From Apium graveolens (taxonomy: Eukaryota; Streptophyta; Magnoliopsida; Apiales; Apiaceae), in NCBI RefSeq assembly GCF_009905375.1, contig NC_133656.1, forward strand, positions 240,360,744 through 240,424,743: DNA of 64,000 nt, given 5' to 3'. Positions 24,436 to 35,575 of the stretch are shown here, piece after piece. Below the pieces are notes generated by a model that made no database searches, was not told the origin of the DNA, and saw only the letters and a list, made by a program, of their open reading frames with translations. The position numbers and the translations under genes are program-made. The stretch's first letter is position 1; each line of letters starts with the position of its first letter.

Positions 24436-26691
24436 CTGCAGAAAATATCATAATAGTGAGCATAATTACTTTGCTCAAATTGTAAAAACTAAATGGAAGA
24501 AGACACATGAGCAGCTAATAAAATATCTAGTACCTATGCTCCAAGGAAACTGTTTTACATGTAGCCACTTGCACAACTAAATTTATATTGTATTATTAAG
24601 AATTCATATGTACTAAAAGCAAGAATTATTGCAAAGTATCCTGAACAGCTCAAATACCATGGCATCTCAAGAAGAAGATTCATTTATTCAGACCAGCAGA
24701 AGTGTAAGAAAAAGGAACCTGGTTCAGATTGAGAGTTTATCTCTAATGTGTAATGGATCTCAATAAAAACGAATCCTCAATAGTTTGATAATTATATAAT
24801 ACACTTCATGAATAGAAACAAGTGGGTGAGGTTAAAGTGTTAAACAAAGAGCTCACACAATAGCCAATATTCAACATGAGAAGGCGACTATTTAAATGAC
24901 ACAGGTATGACAAATATATAATACACTTCGTGAATATAAATAATATTTCAACATAGAGAAGTTCATAAAGATATCTTAGTATACACATCTGGAAAAAAAT
25001 ACTATAATTTTGGTCTCCTTTGTGAAACAACCAAACCCAAAACAAGTGGATACAAGTAAATACAAAAATATCTAATAAGGACAAAGGAAGTTGACTAGTT
25101 AATCACGATTGATTGGAAATATATCCGCTTACTGGCCTTGTTTCTTATGTTTATATAATTTTAGAATTATTTTCTAAAAACGACTATTCTCAGTACATGC
25201 ATCCAGTTTTCCAAAATGGACGACTCATCTATTAAGCAATTAAACACTATTCTAATACCAGATCATAAAACTGTTACCGACCTTTATCTGATCCTAACTT
25301 CAGCTATGTAGCACGAGTAACCTCGATGCCAGTTTCGTATTTGATGCATTAAAATAAATAACTAATTCTACACTCTAATGTACTAAAGTATACCCTGATG
25401 AGAAATGATTCATTTTGCTGATTGGCATATTATCACCAAAACAAAAAAGATGTAAAAGTGATCCCGGAGATGACATATAATCCTACTGAAATAAATTTTG
25501 TTATAGTATGAGAATTTAGTGAATAAGTAGCAAGCTTATTATCCCAGCTCACTACAAAACGATAGGATCCCTTTTTTGCGTCCCCATGTCCCCTCTTATG
25601 AACAATTTAATTAGAAAGAAATAATAGAGTGAGTTTATAGGAAAGGGGAACTTTGATATCCTTTTAAAAATCGCGGTGTAGAATACTAAGAAGCTGCGAG
25701 GAAATAATAGTAGTGTTCCTAATGGTATTGTCAGGACATTACAGTGAAAGAGATGCCAGGTACAATAATTCGCATAAAAAAAAAGATTCCCATGTGACAT
25801 GCTACAATCAAGCAGAAATTAAAATTAATAATTATGCTATACTGTCCAAATTAACTTTTAATCCTTTCCCTCACATGACCAAAGGACTAAAAAAAGCCAA
25901 ACCAACAGGAGCCTGTGTGCTAAACTTTAAACAACCACATAATTAATAGTATTGGAATAAGATAGGCATAACAAAAAGACCAAGTGGGTAGGTTGCTCTT
26001 GATGTAAACATTTTTCTACAATTATTTTTAGGAACACAAACTTAATATAGATCTCTAATAAATCCATACAAATTTTACAGGAAATAACTAATAAAACTGA
26101 TTTGCTTGATCTCACTATACCCATAAATGACTTTAGAAACACACATATGAAGTAAAAGAAGACATAAATACACTAAAAACATGAACTTAAATCTTAATGC
26201 ATGTACATACATTTACATAAGTGACAGAACAATACATACCAAACAGTAAGAACCAGGTAAAATAAGTTTCTAGTGATGCATGTACAAAATAAGCAAATTT
26301 CAGATCCAGCCAAAAGGCTTAACAACAACAAAGATCACATTTTCAGGTCAATTATTTTAAAACAAACAAAAAAAATCTCATTTTTACCAATTAAAAACAC
26401 ACCATTGATCTATATCATTTTCAGTGTATTAAGATTGATTGAAAATCAAACTTGTAAAGTTTAAAGCTTCATTTTTTCTTTGCTAATTAAAGTTCAAAGC
26501 TTGCATAAAATCATAAAAATCAAGAAAGAATGAATAAAAAGCAAAATCTAAAAAACCCATCATCAGAAACATGTAAAGAAGATACATTTGAAAGAAAAGA
26601 TGATAACTTTGAATCAAAATTATGTAAAAGAATCAACAAAACATAGATAGATTTATGTATATATGTAAAATAAAAATGAACGTGAAGGTAC
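24436..26691 (-). promoter_or_regulatory. FAD2 leader intron, 2.26 kb
   Basis: Minus-strand donor CTCAG|GTACC at 26691 and acceptor TTTCTGCAG at 24436, just upstream of the FAD2 ATG. FAD2 genes of many dicots have one large 5'-UTR intron with enhancer activity (established). The sequence is AT-rich with no gene inside; a short duplicated phrase (tataatacacttc) occurs near 24795 and 24917. Confidence 0.8.
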
Positions 26692-26811
26692 CTGAGAATG
26701 AAAAGGGAAATGGAGGCGGCTCACCGGGGGGATTGAAAATCGTGTGTATTCTATTCAGAAGGTGGAGTCTGAATAGCCGGCTTGGCTTTTGGATGTGTGT
26801 ATAGTATGTGT

Positions 26812-26820
26812 CCTATATAC
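26812..26820 (-). promoter_or_regulatory. Putative FAD2 TATA box
   Basis: GTATATAGG on the minus strand, about 120 bases upstream of the leader-exon donor, placing transcription start near 26785. Confidence 0.5.
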
Positions 26821-26849
26821 TCCTGCCTCGTGAGCTCATGTTGCAAGTG

Positions 26850-27200
26850 GCACTTAGCGTTCCTGCCGAGACCGTGAGCCGGTTCGCCTCGGTTTTTTGA
26901 TAAATCCGGAACCGGACTTATGTATTTTCGATTTTAAAAATTGAATCCTCAATTTTTCGTTAAAATAAACTTTTATAATTATTAATTAAATATATTTATA
27001 TGGATATTGTACTTAAGTTTCTCGAATATTGCCTTAAAAAATTTACAGATAAATTTTAATTTTGAATAATATAAGTGATTTTAATATAAAAATTATAAAT
27101 TTTAGTGATCGTATTCTCAAGTTTTTAAAAGTAACAAAAATAAGTAATTATAAATGTAAATTTTACATATTTTACCTCAAAAAATTTCATTCTATTTTTG
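26850..27200. other. AT-rich FAD2 upstream region
   Basis: Includes some CGG/CCGG words near 26880-26930 that resemble the word-type repeats, otherwise A/T-rich and featureless. Confidence 0.4.
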
Positions 27201-27209
27201 TGATAAAAG

Positions 27210-27444
27210 CATAGTTGTGAAAATCGGTAATCGGTTTAAATCGGGGATTAATCGGAACAAAAATAGGATATATTTTAATATTTTAATAATATTTAATATA
27301 TTTACCTTATTTATTATGAAATATATAATTCAAAAATAATTTATCTCAATCGAATTTCAAAAAATAGATCGGCCAAATATTTTTTAAAGATTAATCGAGA
27401 ATTAATCGAGATTTTTTTAAAAATCGTGGATTTTTAGAATACTG
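27210..27444. mobile_element. ATCGG-word hAT-like element, copy a (long type)
   Basis: 235 bp, flanked by GATAAAAG (27202-27209) and GATAAAAA (27445-27452). Inward ends CATAGTTGTGAAAATCGG and CAGTATTCTAAAAATCC are inverted matches. ATCGG/TTAATCG words at both ends surround an AT core. Clearly related, in opposite orientation, to copy c at 35038. Confidence 0.8.
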
Positions 27445-28039
27445 GATAAAAATATTTTTAAGTCCCCGTCATTTTCTTTATTCCCTTATAAAAACTCGGA
27501 AGTAAGTCGTTAATGAAGGGGACCTTGACCAACTTAGATTGAGACTTGAGATTGTGCTATACATTTTGTTAGGTGGTGTAAATGTGTAATCATATGGTCC
27601 AGGTATTATTCTTTTTCATTTATTAAACTTTTTCTTTTCTAAAATTTGGATAAATAAATATCTTGCGTACAGTTTGATATTTTTTATATTTCCAGGATTG
27701 TTATATCCAGGCTAACACACAATAATTTGCGTATTAAGTAAACAATTATTCAGCATTATTTCTTTATGTATGGTACACTATATAATATTATCAAAAAAAA
27801 ATTAACATTTATCATTTGACTTTTCTACTTATATTTCTAATGTTCTTATCACATAGTTAAAATTTTTATTTACAATTTTCTTTACATACATTATAATTTT
27901 GTTCATATATTTTTATACTTAAAATAAAATTTTGGAAAAAATACTTTAAGTATACATTACAATAATTTAAACTAAATGCCGCAAAATTTAACGTCATCAA
28001 ATACATGAAAACAGAAGAGCAGTAATACATCATATTAGA

Positions 28040-28440
28040 GCTTTCAAATGATTGGCCTGGTCTCGTTTCGTATCGTGTACTTTCGTGCTTTATGTCATAA
28101 ATATCTAATCTAAATATGAATTGTTAAGAATTTGTTCTGTTTCGTGTTCGTGCATATTTCGTGTAATTTATAATTAATAATAAAAATAATAATTGAAAAA
28201 TATATAATATATATCTAATTATTAAACTTTTACGAGTCAAGTCTTAAATCAATAAGTCATAACGAGTCAAGTGCAGTCAAGTCTTGTGAAATTTAAATTT
28301 AAATATATTATTTTTGTAAAATTTATATATAAAAAAATATTTTAAGGTATATATTCATATATTTTGATATAAATATTTAAATATTTATTTATTTCGTATA
28401 CTTACGTTTCGTGTCGTGTAGCCAAAGTTAAATTCAAAAC
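28040..28440. repeat. Word-type repeat, TCGTGT/CGTTTCG words, copy 1
   Basis: TCGTTTCG, CGTGTACTTTCG and TTTCGTGT words occur at 28065-28160 and at 28395-28425, around an AT core. Related in vocabulary to 58975-59515. Ends unresolved. Confidence 0.5.
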
Positions 28441-28468
28441 AGACACTAAATTCATCAATATATTTTCG

Positions 28469-28531
28469 TATTCATGTATCGAATTTTTTTTTTTTTTTTG
28501 CCAGAAAAAAAAAAAATTCGATATATGAATA
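28469..28531. repeat. Palindrome with poly(T)/poly(A) stem
   Basis: TATTCATGTATCGAA followed by a T run, a short TTGCCAG loop, an A run and TTCGATATATGAATA. The stem is about 28 bp with one mismatch. Confidence 0.9.
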
Positions 28532-29052
28532 CAATCCATAATTTTCGTGTTATATACGAAATTACCGGCCAGAAAATCATACAGCTGAGTCTTAAATAAT
28601 ACACGCCATTGTTTAATTTTTTTGCTAAATACAATACACGTCATCGTTTCTTAGGAGAGCTATCTTTTGAGTTGCGTCTGAATACGAAGACCATGCTATT
28701 TGGCATTTGCATAAGCTGATTAAAGTCTCGTATAAGCCAAAGGTTCATATTTAGCAAATAATTTTTACGTCTCTTTTTTCCGGCAGGCTGAAAATTTATT
28801 TTTTAAAAGATGAAATATAAGAGTAATTTTAGCGGTGTAAAAAAAATTCATTTTTTTAAAAAATAAGATATTAATTTTTGATTGGTTAACTATTTATTAT
28901 TGTACCGAATTTCATGTTTATTAATACGAAATCTGCCGATTAAAACTTTTAATATGTATTTTTACGTATAGCACTAGTTGTGCATATGTTGTGTACTTGA
29001 TGATTTAATAAACAAAACATCTAAGTTTTTTTTACTTAGTGAAATAATGTAG

Positions 29053-29132
29053 CACTCGACGGATAAGAATTATAGTCCCGACGGATAACTCATTATAGTC
29101 CCGACGGATGTTAACTTATTATCCATCGAGTG
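29053..29132. repeat. 80-bp foldback built from CGACGGAT words
   Basis: Starts CACTCGACGGATAA and ends TTATCCATCGAGTG, an inverted repeat with one mismatch. Inside, TCCCGACGGAT occurs twice (about 29078 and 29099). No coding content and no named family. Confidence 0.8.
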
Positions 29133-29672
29133 AGTAGTTTATGTAATAATAAGTCTGTAGCACAGTTATATATGCACCTTTGATCTGCACTACTGGAGGA
29201 GGGAGACAATTTCGGGGGGATAGGTACGCTTTTCGAAATGAAATTTAAATGAATTAAAATATTACTAACAATTTAAAAGAGATAGTAGGTGCAATATATG
29301 TACAGTATTTGAGCAAAAAGAATTCAGATTAATATAAAGAGAATAAGGATGGATCTTAACATAAAACTTAGCAAAATTTCATAATGTAATAGTTGATTTG
29401 GGTGTATTATATTTTTTATTTATTTAGTTATTTTTCTAATTTTAAAGTCATATAAAATATATGTTAAGTAAATATTTAATAATCAATATTAAAATTATTT
29501 GTTTACATGTAATTATGTTTATCTTAGAAAAACTATCATAAGTTTAACCTTGAAATCTTTATTCTCTTAATAATAATTGTCATTTTAGTTACTTAAATTA
29601 TGGCCACGCGTATGATTATAAAATTTTAATGTTTGTACGGTTTTACGATGTCTCATATTGATAACAAAAATT

Positions 29673-30261
29673 ATACTCCTTTCATCTCATTTTAATGGTG
29701 TATTTTGTAAAAAAAATATCTCCTAAAATATTTATCGTTTTCTCTAACTTATTCAAATTTTATAATTTAAGTATTGACTAAATTAAGTCACAAAACCCTT
29801 CTCAAAAATATCATTGCCTAGAAATTTAAAATGCATATTATTTAATAATTTTTGTGTGTGCATATATATATATGTATATACTTACTAATCTTTTGAAGTA
29901 TGTGTAATTAATATAATGTATAAAAATTAAGTTATACTCTCTATTTTTTAATATATGACATTTGATTTTTTTACACACATATTTAGGAGGATTGACCACA
30001 GGGTTAAAATTATTATTTTTAAGTTTTTTTTTAATAAAAAATAGGAAATCAAAATTTTTATTCACAAAAACAAAATTCGAATTTTTTTTTAACTATATGG
30101 TCAAACCTCGTAAGCTTGTGTGCCAGAAAGTCAAAGATCATATATTAAAAAACAGAGAAAGTATTGTTGTGTGAAAACGAGAAAAAAGATATTGCATTAT
30201 ATATTTCTTAATATATATGAAATTTGTAAAATGGGTTATTAAAATGGAACGAATGGAATAT
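29673..30261. mobile_element. Outer Stowaway-like MITE interrupted by a second MITE (tentative)
   Basis: Left end ACTCCTTTCATCTCATTTTA and right end, read inward, TTCCATTCGTTCCATTTTA form a loose inverted pair. The inner MITE (29937-30161) sits between them, suggesting nested insertion. Confidence 0.45.
29937..30161. mobile_element. Stowaway-like MITE, inner copy
   Basis: 225 bp between TA dinucleotides. The left end CTCTCTATTTTTTAATATAT and right end AAAACAGAGAAAG form terminal inverted repeats. Sister of 32994-33229 (both share TTTAGGAGG.TTGACCA internally). Confidence 0.8.
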
Positions 30262-30603
30262 AAAAGAATGAAAATTAAATTGAGTCCAAATTAAAGAGAA
30301 AAATAATACCAAAATCAAAATTTTGATTCATTGTAAAATGATCGCTTAATGGCCCAGCGGATCATACATGGGCCATGAGTAAATCTTGTGCATTCAAGGC
30401 ATTTAAAAAACAAAAGATTTATTGGTGAAAGCAATGAATGAGCTGGATTGAATGCTCCTTTTCAACCCATTTATTGTGAACCGTGGATTATGGGGCCTTT
30501 TTGGGCTTGTGCTAGGTTTGTAGGACAAACGGCCCACCTGTAAACCGACAAAATCTGGGCAGGCACATGCGTTATGAGAAATTCTTTAAAAGTTAGGTTA
30601 GCT

Positions 30604-30790
30604 CAGCGTTACGGATTTCGGAAATCGGAACTATTCGGTTGAGTTACCGATTTACGATTTATCGGATGATTTTTAAAAAATCGGATGATTAATCGGAGAT
30701 TTATCGGAAATCGGTCAAATCAGACAAATATTTTTGACCGATTTTTGAGCTCGGCGATTTTTGAAAAATCGGCCGATTTCTATAACAGAG
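30604..30790. mobile_element. ATCGG-word hAT-like element, copy b (short type)
   Basis: 187 bp, flanked by GGTTAGCT (30596-30603) and GGTTAGCC (30791-30798). Inward ends CAGCGTTACGGATTTCGG and CTCTGTTATAGAAATCGG. Nearly the whole element is ATCGG/CGATTT words. Confidence 0.85.
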
Positions 30791-30839
30791 GGTTAGCCAC
30801 AAAAATGAGAAGCAAGTAGTGTAGTGATATTTTATACGA

Positions 30840-31094
30840 CTCCCCTCCGACCCTACAAACGTTTCCTCTTTGTGTTTGACACGTTTGCCAATGCATACTT
30901 TTGATTGTTAATATCTTTAATTTCGTATTAGTATTAAATATAAAAATTTTATTGTATTAAAGTACTCATAAATACGAATCCAACAATATATGACTATGTT
31001 TGATCTTATAGATTAGTCATAAATTAGTAGTTAATCGCTTACCATAAATAGTATAAAAAGTCAATATAGCAAATACATTTCGGGACGGAGGGAG
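30840..31094. mobile_element. Stowaway MITE
   Basis: 255 bp. Left CTCCCCTCCGACCC and right GGGACGGAGGGAG, followed by TA, the classic Stowaway inverted ends (CTCCCTCCGTCCC). Confidence 0.85.
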
Positions 31095-31245
31095 TACTTA
31101 GTAGTATAAAATATACAAAAAAATTGATTTTTTTCCTTCTAAAATACAAATTCCCAGCGAACTTAATCGCTGAACAAAAAATAAACATTTGTTTTACGAA
31201 AAGTAAGAAATTAATTTATGAAATTATGTTTTTTTAGGCATAGGG

Positions 31246-31466
31246 ATGTAATTAAGTCCGAGCGAGCCGTATTTAGTTGGATTTAGTTGAGTCGAGTAAA
31301 ACCGGTTCTTTTAATTAATTAAGTCTAATTTGTTATCTAAACTTAACTCGTTTAATTTGATAAAGCGAATCGAATTTACTCATTTAATTTTATATTTACT
31401 CGAGTCTAAAACGTTATCCAAACATGACTCGTTTAATTTCACGAATCAAATCGAGCAACATACCCT
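31246..31466. repeat. Word-type element, ACTCG/TTTAATT words
   Basis: Begins TAGGGATGT and ends ACATACCCT, a short inverted pair. ACTCGTTTAATTT and GAATCGAATT words recur throughout. No convincing target duplication. Confidence 0.45.
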
Positions 31467-31523
31467 TTAAATGAGAGTCCAGCACAACCTCTATTTTTTT
31501 AGTTTTTCTTGTATCATTTCTGG

Positions 31524-31590
31524 CAACGTGTCAAAAGTAGAGAACACTTTTAATGAGAGTCTGCCACGTACCCTGAACATCACACGTGGC
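31524..31590 (+). promoter_or_regulatory. ABRE-type ACGT motifs upstream of LEA gene 1
   Basis: AACGTGTC (31525-31532), GCCACGTA (31563-31570) and ACACGTGGC (31582-31590) lie 110-175 bases before the start codon. ACGTGGC/ACGTGTC cores bind ABF/AREB bZIP factors, which fits ABA- or desiccation-induced LEA expression. Confidence 0.7.
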
Positions 31591-31697
31591 AAAACATCTC
31601 CCTGCAACAGTACACTCGATAACGAGTTCTTGAAGCTCATATTCATTTACAAATCCTCCAAACTTACGATTACTACATAAATACTTTGTTCACATAT

Positions 31698-32890
31698 ATG
31701 ATGCACGGTGGAAAAGGTGTAGTGGGTTCGGTTTTGGAAGCGGCAGCAAACGTTGCCGCTTCCGCCAAATCTGGCTTGGACAAAACTAAGGCCGTTGTTG
31801 AAGAGAAGGCATGCGTACATCTTACTTTGCTTTGATCACGCTACATGTTTGGTTAGGCTGTATTTAGATCTTTATTGTGTTTTATAAGTAGTGTCCAATA
31901 TTTTTTGTACTTCGTAATTCTTTTTTCGCCATTACATAGATGAGTCCTGGTCTTGACAATAGATTGTTAGCAACCATGTAACCGCTCTTTTTCGTGTTTT
32001 ATATGTAGTGTCCAATTTTTTTTTACTTGTAATTCTTTTTTTTTCATTTTGGCGATTACATAAATGGGTCTCGGCCTTGACAATAGATTGTTGCAACCAT
32101 CTAACCACTCTTTCTTGTGTTTTATAAGTAGTGTCCAGTTTTTTTTATACTTATAATTCTTTTTTTTTCATTTTGGAAACTACATAAATGAGTCTCAATC
32201 TTGACGATAGATTGTTTCAACCATTTGACCGCTCTTTTTTGTGTTTTATAAGTTGTGTCCAATTTTTTTTTGTACTTGTAATTCTTTTTTTCATTTTGGT
32301 GATAATACAAATAGGTCCCAATCTTGACAATAGATTGTTGCAACCATCTAACTGCTTTAACTTTTTTTTTTTTTTTGTGAATTTAGGGGTCACGTTAACT
32401 ATCCACGCTTAATGCACCTTATCTGGAATTTTTTGATTTTGAAAATTATAGCGTGTTGTTGCATAGCTTCCTATTTGCAATTTTTTAACTAAGTGAGATG
32501 TTACAGGTAGAGAGAATTTCAACTAAAGATGAAGCGGAGAAAGACATAGCTACTCTTAGAAAGGAAGAGAGAATAGATTTAGCCGAGCGCCGAAAACATA
32601 AAGCATATGCTCAGAACGCTGCAGCTGCTGCTGCTAGTCCACACTTCACTGATGGTGGCGAGTTTATTACAACAGTTAGTGAACCAGCAGCGATATTATC
32701 TAGTAACCCTGATCTCGGGACTGCTCCTGTCTCGGCTGCTACTAGTGTTGTCAAGTCCAATCTGAATCATCCCGGGATGCCTGCACAAGTGGCTCGACAC
32801 ATTGAGACTGTCGAGTCTGATCCGAACTATCCCGGGATGCCTGCACAAGTGGCTCAACACATTGAGACTGTCGATTCTAATCCGACTTGA
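31698..32890 (+). CDS. LEA group 1 protein (LEA_1), gene 1
   Basis: Hydrophilic desiccation-protective protein. Exon 1 31698-31808 (MMHGGKGVVGSVLEAAANVA..., KTKAVVEEK) and exon 2 32507-32890 (VERISTKDEAEKDIA...) give 164 aa, or 163 from the second ATG. The Ala/Lys/Glu-rich amphipathic N-terminal half is the LEA_1 domain. The C-terminal tail has two tandem 20-aa units with PGMPAQVA.HIETV, encoded by a 60-bp DNA duplication (starting about 32770 and 32830). By comparison with gene 2 the exon ends exactly after GAGAAG, which makes the donor GC (AAG|GCATGC); a GT donor six bases later would add Ala-Cys in frame. ABREs lie upstream. It is followed in tandem by a paralogue. Confidence 0.85.
31868..32356. 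repeat. Four tandem copies of a ~124-bp unit in the LEA gene 1 intron
   Basis: The phrase cttgacaatagattgtt recurs at 31952, 32076, 32200 and 32323 (periods 124, 124, 123). Each unit also contains tgtgttttataagtagtgtcca and a T-rich run. The array fills most of the 698-bp intron. Confidence 0.92.
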
Positions 32891-32993
32891 ACGGAAGTGG
32901 TTGGACCTGGTGGAGGTGCAGTAGGATCCCGGAATGATACCACATATATGCATTGATGGATGGCTATGGTTTGTGTTTGTATGATAACTTGTA

Positions 32994-33229
32994 CTTCCCT
33001 CTGTTTTTTAATATATGACGTTTGACTTTCTGACACACACGTTTAGGAGGTTTGACCATATAATTAAAATAATTTTTTTCTGAAAATTCTTTTTTGTGAC
33101 AAAGTTTTGATCTCATATTTTTATTCAAAACAAGAATTTCTTAAAAATAATAATTATAGTTATGTAATCAACCCTCCTAAATATATGGGCCAAATAATCA
33201 AACGTCATATATTTAAAAAACAGAGGGAA
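32994..33229. mobile_element. Stowaway-like MITE, sister of 29937-30161
   Basis: 236 bp between TA dinucleotides. Left CTTCCCTCTGTTTTTTAATA, right TTTAAAAAACAGAGGGA. It lies between the two LEA genes, close to the 3' end of gene 1. Confidence 0.85.
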
Positions 33230-33610
33230 TAGTTTGTGAACTAATTACATTACGTATTTAGAATGTGTAATGTGAATTATGTACCCTTTCAGCGAGTTTT
33301 GTTGCTTCTTAAGAATCATTTTTATGAAAAAAAACGGAAATAGAACTTAATCGGTGAAGGTACATTTAAAATAGAATGGTTATGCATATGCCAGATTTAG
33401 GAACAAGGATTAGAGGCTAACCATGTTTTGCGAGTAAAGTGAAGGATAACACAATTTTAGCCGTTCCAGAGCAACCCAAATATATTATATCAGCATCAAT
33501 ACATCCCATTTATACCACATTATTTCGTACAAGGAGTCAAGAATCATTCTCTTTCTGTTTCTTCTCTTTGAACTTTTACGTAATTTGATCTTCATAGTTT
33601 GCATCTTATA

Positions 33611-34137
33611 ATGCAGAGCGCAAAGAATGTCGCGGCTTCTGCCAAAGAAACCGCTGCCAATGTTGCTGCCACTGCTGTGGCCGGAAAGGAGAAGGCCAAG
33701 GCCACCGTTCAAGAAAAGGTATATTTAAAATTTTATCCCCCTTTTTCACGAGTTAATATGCACTCATGTTTTCCAGGAACGGATCCGGGGACACGTGATC
33801 TCCCTCGTATTCTCTCTCCATTTAAATTGTTTCAACAAAAATTTGAAAAAATGAGGGTATTATAGAAAAATTCCTAGATCCGTTCCTGATTTGTTGATAG
33901 TTAGAACTAAAACATGCAGGATTGAGGAATGAATTGTGGGTGTTATTATCCGATGGACAGGCTGAAAAAGCAAGGGCCCATGGTCCGGAGGAGAAAAATC
34001 TCGCCACAGCGATGAAACACGAGAGGAAGAAGGAAGCGGAACAGCATAAGCAAGATAAAATCGAATACAATGCTGCAAGCAAAAACGCAGCCAAGGAGGC
34101 TGCACAACACAAGAAAGAGAAGGGTGGAGCTATCTAA
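33611..34137 (+). CDS. LEA group 1 protein (LEA_1), gene 2
   Basis: Exon 1 33611-33718 (MQSAKNVAASAKETAANVAA...KATVQEK) and exon 2 33961-34137 (AEKARAHGPEEKNLATAMKH...KEKGGAI) give 94 aa, the typical short LEA_1 size. Exon 1 is 36 codons, as in gene 1 from its second ATG, and the intron sits at the same position, supporting tandem duplication. Here the donor is a normal GT (AAAAG|GTATAT). Rich in Ala, Lys, Glu and His with no Cys or Trp, expected to be disordered until dried. The usual VEKM at the exon 2 start reads AEKA, so a different acceptor is possible, but this one keeps phase 0. Confidence 0.85.
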
Positions 34138-34139
34138 CA

Positions 34140-34711
34140 GGATGGAACCAGGGATCCTGTCAAGCAATTCAAGACACTGGTAGTTAGTTTGATCTATATA
34201 TTTGCATTCTTTAGTTTCACTTTCCATTACCCTTTTTCCCCATGTTTTATTTCCTTGAACTGTAACATTACAAAATATAGTCCTTACCAGGTTAGCCATC
34301 TTCAGAGGTTGCACACCTTAAACCTATCATATACTCGTCTGTCCCACTGGTTTCTTTACATACCGGTATAAAGAAACTCGATCTTAGTCTTTATACCTCG
34401 ATCTTAGTCGTAGTAATCTTAGTATGCGTCAAAGTTGAAAGTTTTCGAGTTCTACAAGCAGAAAGCATAAATTTGTCGATTCAAGCCGCGTACTTTGTAA
34501 AACATATGTTTGAAAGAGCTACGACAGGGACTTTATTCACGTTCCCAAGCCTTGCAGAGTTGCAACTATCTAAAGCTTCACAATTTTTTCCAAAACTGAT
34601 TATAAACAATTAAAATGGGCCAAATTTAAAAGATTCAAATGGGCGTAGACCTAAATATGGGCTTTCTTCAATAAGTATTTCGTAACTTTAACAACGGGCC
34701 CATAAAATTAA
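34140..34711. other. LEA gene 2 downstream region, nothing recognised
   Basis: 3' UTR and flank; no gene or repeat boundaries identified. Confidence 0.5.
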
Positions 34712-35345
34712 GGGCTTGTTTGGCCACTGCTATACAATGATTTATAAACCCGCAACTATTTATTTACAATCCAATTTATAAGTCGAATGTTATTAACGAT
34801 ATATTTTTTCTCAACTTATTTTTATTTTTCATTTTTTTACTAAATTTAATTTTTTTAAAAGTAAAATTCTAAATGTTAGTCTAATCTAAAATTCACAAAT
34901 TAGGATAATTATATTTTAAAAAATATTTTTTAATTTATTTAAGTAAAACAATTTTGACCTATAAGCAAAATTATCCAAACACTTATATAACTTATAATAA
35001 TTCATCTACTACTTGTAAGTCAATTACATTAAGCGATCACTGTTCTAAAAATCCCCGATTAATCCTTAAAAAATATTTGGCCGATCTATTTTTTGAAATC
35101 CGATTAATATTTATAAATTATTTTTGAATTATATATTTTATAATAAATAAGGTAAATATATTAAATATTATTAAAATATTTAAATATATCCGATTTTTGT
35201 TCCGATTAATCCCTCCGATTAATCCCCGATTTGCCGATTAATCCCTAATCGGTACCTAAACCGATTAGTGCCGATTACCGATTTTTACAACCATGTAAGC
35301 GATAAGTTACTTATTTCAAGATTTTGGCATGTTTTTAAACAGGGG
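34712..35345. mobile_element. Tourist-like element with TTATAAGT words, interrupted by a hAT-like element
   Basis: Left end GGGCTTGTTTGGCC and right end near AAACAGGGGGC resemble Tourist ends. It matches 59822-60211 along much of its length (aagtaaaa...tgacctataagc..attatccaaacactta). ATCGG copy c (35038-35295) is inserted inside, splitting the right arm, so this element is the older one. Confidence 0.55.
35038..35295. mobile_element. ATCGG-word hAT-like element, copy c (long type)
   Basis: 258 bp, flanked by a perfect 8-bp duplication TAAGCGAT (35030-35037 and 35296-35303). Inward ends CACTGTTCTAAAAATC and CATGGTTGTAAAAATC. The core matches copy a inverted (aataaggtaaatatattaaat). Confidence 0.88.
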
Positions 35346-35575
35346 GCATAAATGTAAATTCGGGGAAAGAACCAAAACCTCCCAACTAATTTCGTCATTT
35401 ACAAAGCTCTGCCCAACAGTACATCAACACACAGCAAAACCCAGCCTCGAAATCATCGACTCTACTTACATATACACACATATATACACACACCCACATT
35501 TCTCATTCCTCTATTCTCTTCTCTTTTGCTGATAATCACGAGGAAAGCTCTGGTCTTTCTTAGAGCATCACTTGG

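Noticed and set aside
31868..32356. CRISPR-like array
   Set aside because: The regular ~124-bp units are contiguous tandem repeats in a plant intron without unique spacers.
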